Below are positions 63,850-64,000 of a stretch of DNA of 64,000 bases, one piece after another. Every line of letters starts with the position of its first letter. Position 1 is the first letter of the stretch. Position numbers and translations under genes: made by a program. The stretch is from assembly GCA_905199445.1 (NCBI GenBank), contig CAJKGK010000010.1, positions 31,288 through 95,287 on the forward strand, given 5' to 3'. The notes beneath the pieces were generated by a model, which ran no database searches, was not told the origin of the DNA, and saw only the letters and a list, made by a program, of their open reading frames with translations. This stretch comes from an uncultured Lachnospiraceae bacterium (GTDB taxonomy: Bacteria; Bacillota; Clostridia; Lachnospirales; Lachnospiraceae).

Positions 63850-63878
63850 AGCATACCATTTTACGAATATTTTTTAAA
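63850..63878 (-). promoter_or_regulatory. Promoter of the PrsA/SurA-like gene
   Basis: Minus strand TTTAAA (63873-63878), 17-bp spacer ending TGG, TATGCT (63850-63855), i.e. an extended -10 type. The last 120 bases of the window are A/T-rich with no further gene visible. Confidence 0.5.
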
Positions 63879-64000
63879 GACTTTTCACAAATTTTTTAGA
63901 AATAAAACGATTGATCATTAGAAAACAATCGATTTAAAACATTAATTTAATAAAAAAAACAGCTGCCATATGCATGACAACTGGTGTTTATTCATATTCA

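Noticed and set aside
1..64000. CRISPR arrays, prophage, insertion sequences, tRNA or rRNA genes
   Set aside because: No regular repeats, transposase, integrase, phage structural genes or tRNA-like cloverleafs were seen.

Overview
The window reads as ordinary chromosome from an anaerobic, endospore-forming Firmicute, most likely a member of the Lachnospiraceae (Clostridium cluster XIVa). Evidence: the clostridial marker peptide SCIFF with its radical-SAM maturase, a fused SecDF, a DUF5688 protein, HemZ, SpoIIID, a SpoVAE-type protein and a SpoIID-like protein, and Gram-positive style promoters (TTGACA / TATAAT, 16-18 bp spacing) with strong AGGAGG ribosome sites. No phage, insertion sequence, CRISPR array, rRNA or tRNA was seen. 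I identify the family level only; species cannot be set from this stretch.

Layout. 1-864: 3' part of argG. 0.97-9.4 kb: a pRiA4b-ORF3-like protein, YigZ, a class A penicillin-binding protein, a Na/phosphate symporter, SpoIIID and a DUF1576 membrane protein. 9.7-19.9 kb: a small membrane protein, a MATE pump, a GH3 glucosidase, YihY, a long SpoIID-like protein preceded by a structured RNA gene (6S-like), a sigma-70 family factor and a GDPD phosphodiesterase. 20-32.6 kb: glyA, aspS-DUF1294, a second candidate small RNA, DUF5688, then the operon relA - MBL hydrolase - hemZ - tcdA, with apt and recJ upstream.

32.8-39.7 kb is the conserved clostridial block tgt-yajC ... TIGR04086 - SCIFF - SCIFF maturase - secDF - recJ - apt - relA, i.e. 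protein export, a ribosomally made thioether peptide, tRNA queuosine modification and stringent response. A PHP-domain gene sits inside it on the opposite strand. 39.9-46.3 kb: an HPr/Crh-like protein lacking the phosphorylatable His, aroC, a lactonase, luxS with a structured leader, TraX-like membrane protein and a GlgX-like protein that has lost every GH13 catalytic residue.

46.3-64 kb: a decayed MATE pump / Crp-family regulator pair (internal deletions, frameshifts, lost start codon), two ABC-F ATPases, a GH43 glycosidase, topB, SpoVAE, an aminopeptidase P, an esterase, a DUF885 lipoprotein, YfcE, an XRE-family membrane regulator and a PrsA/SurA-type membrane protein.

The most interesting items are the catalytically dead GlgX homologue translationally coupled to a TraX-family membrane protein, the unassigned ~120-nt RNA with its own promoter in front of aspS, the 6S-like RNA in front of the SpoIID-like gene, the Crh-like protein, and the complete SCIFF locus with its own strong promoter. 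All functional statements rest on motif recognition by eye; no alignment, folding or database search was run.
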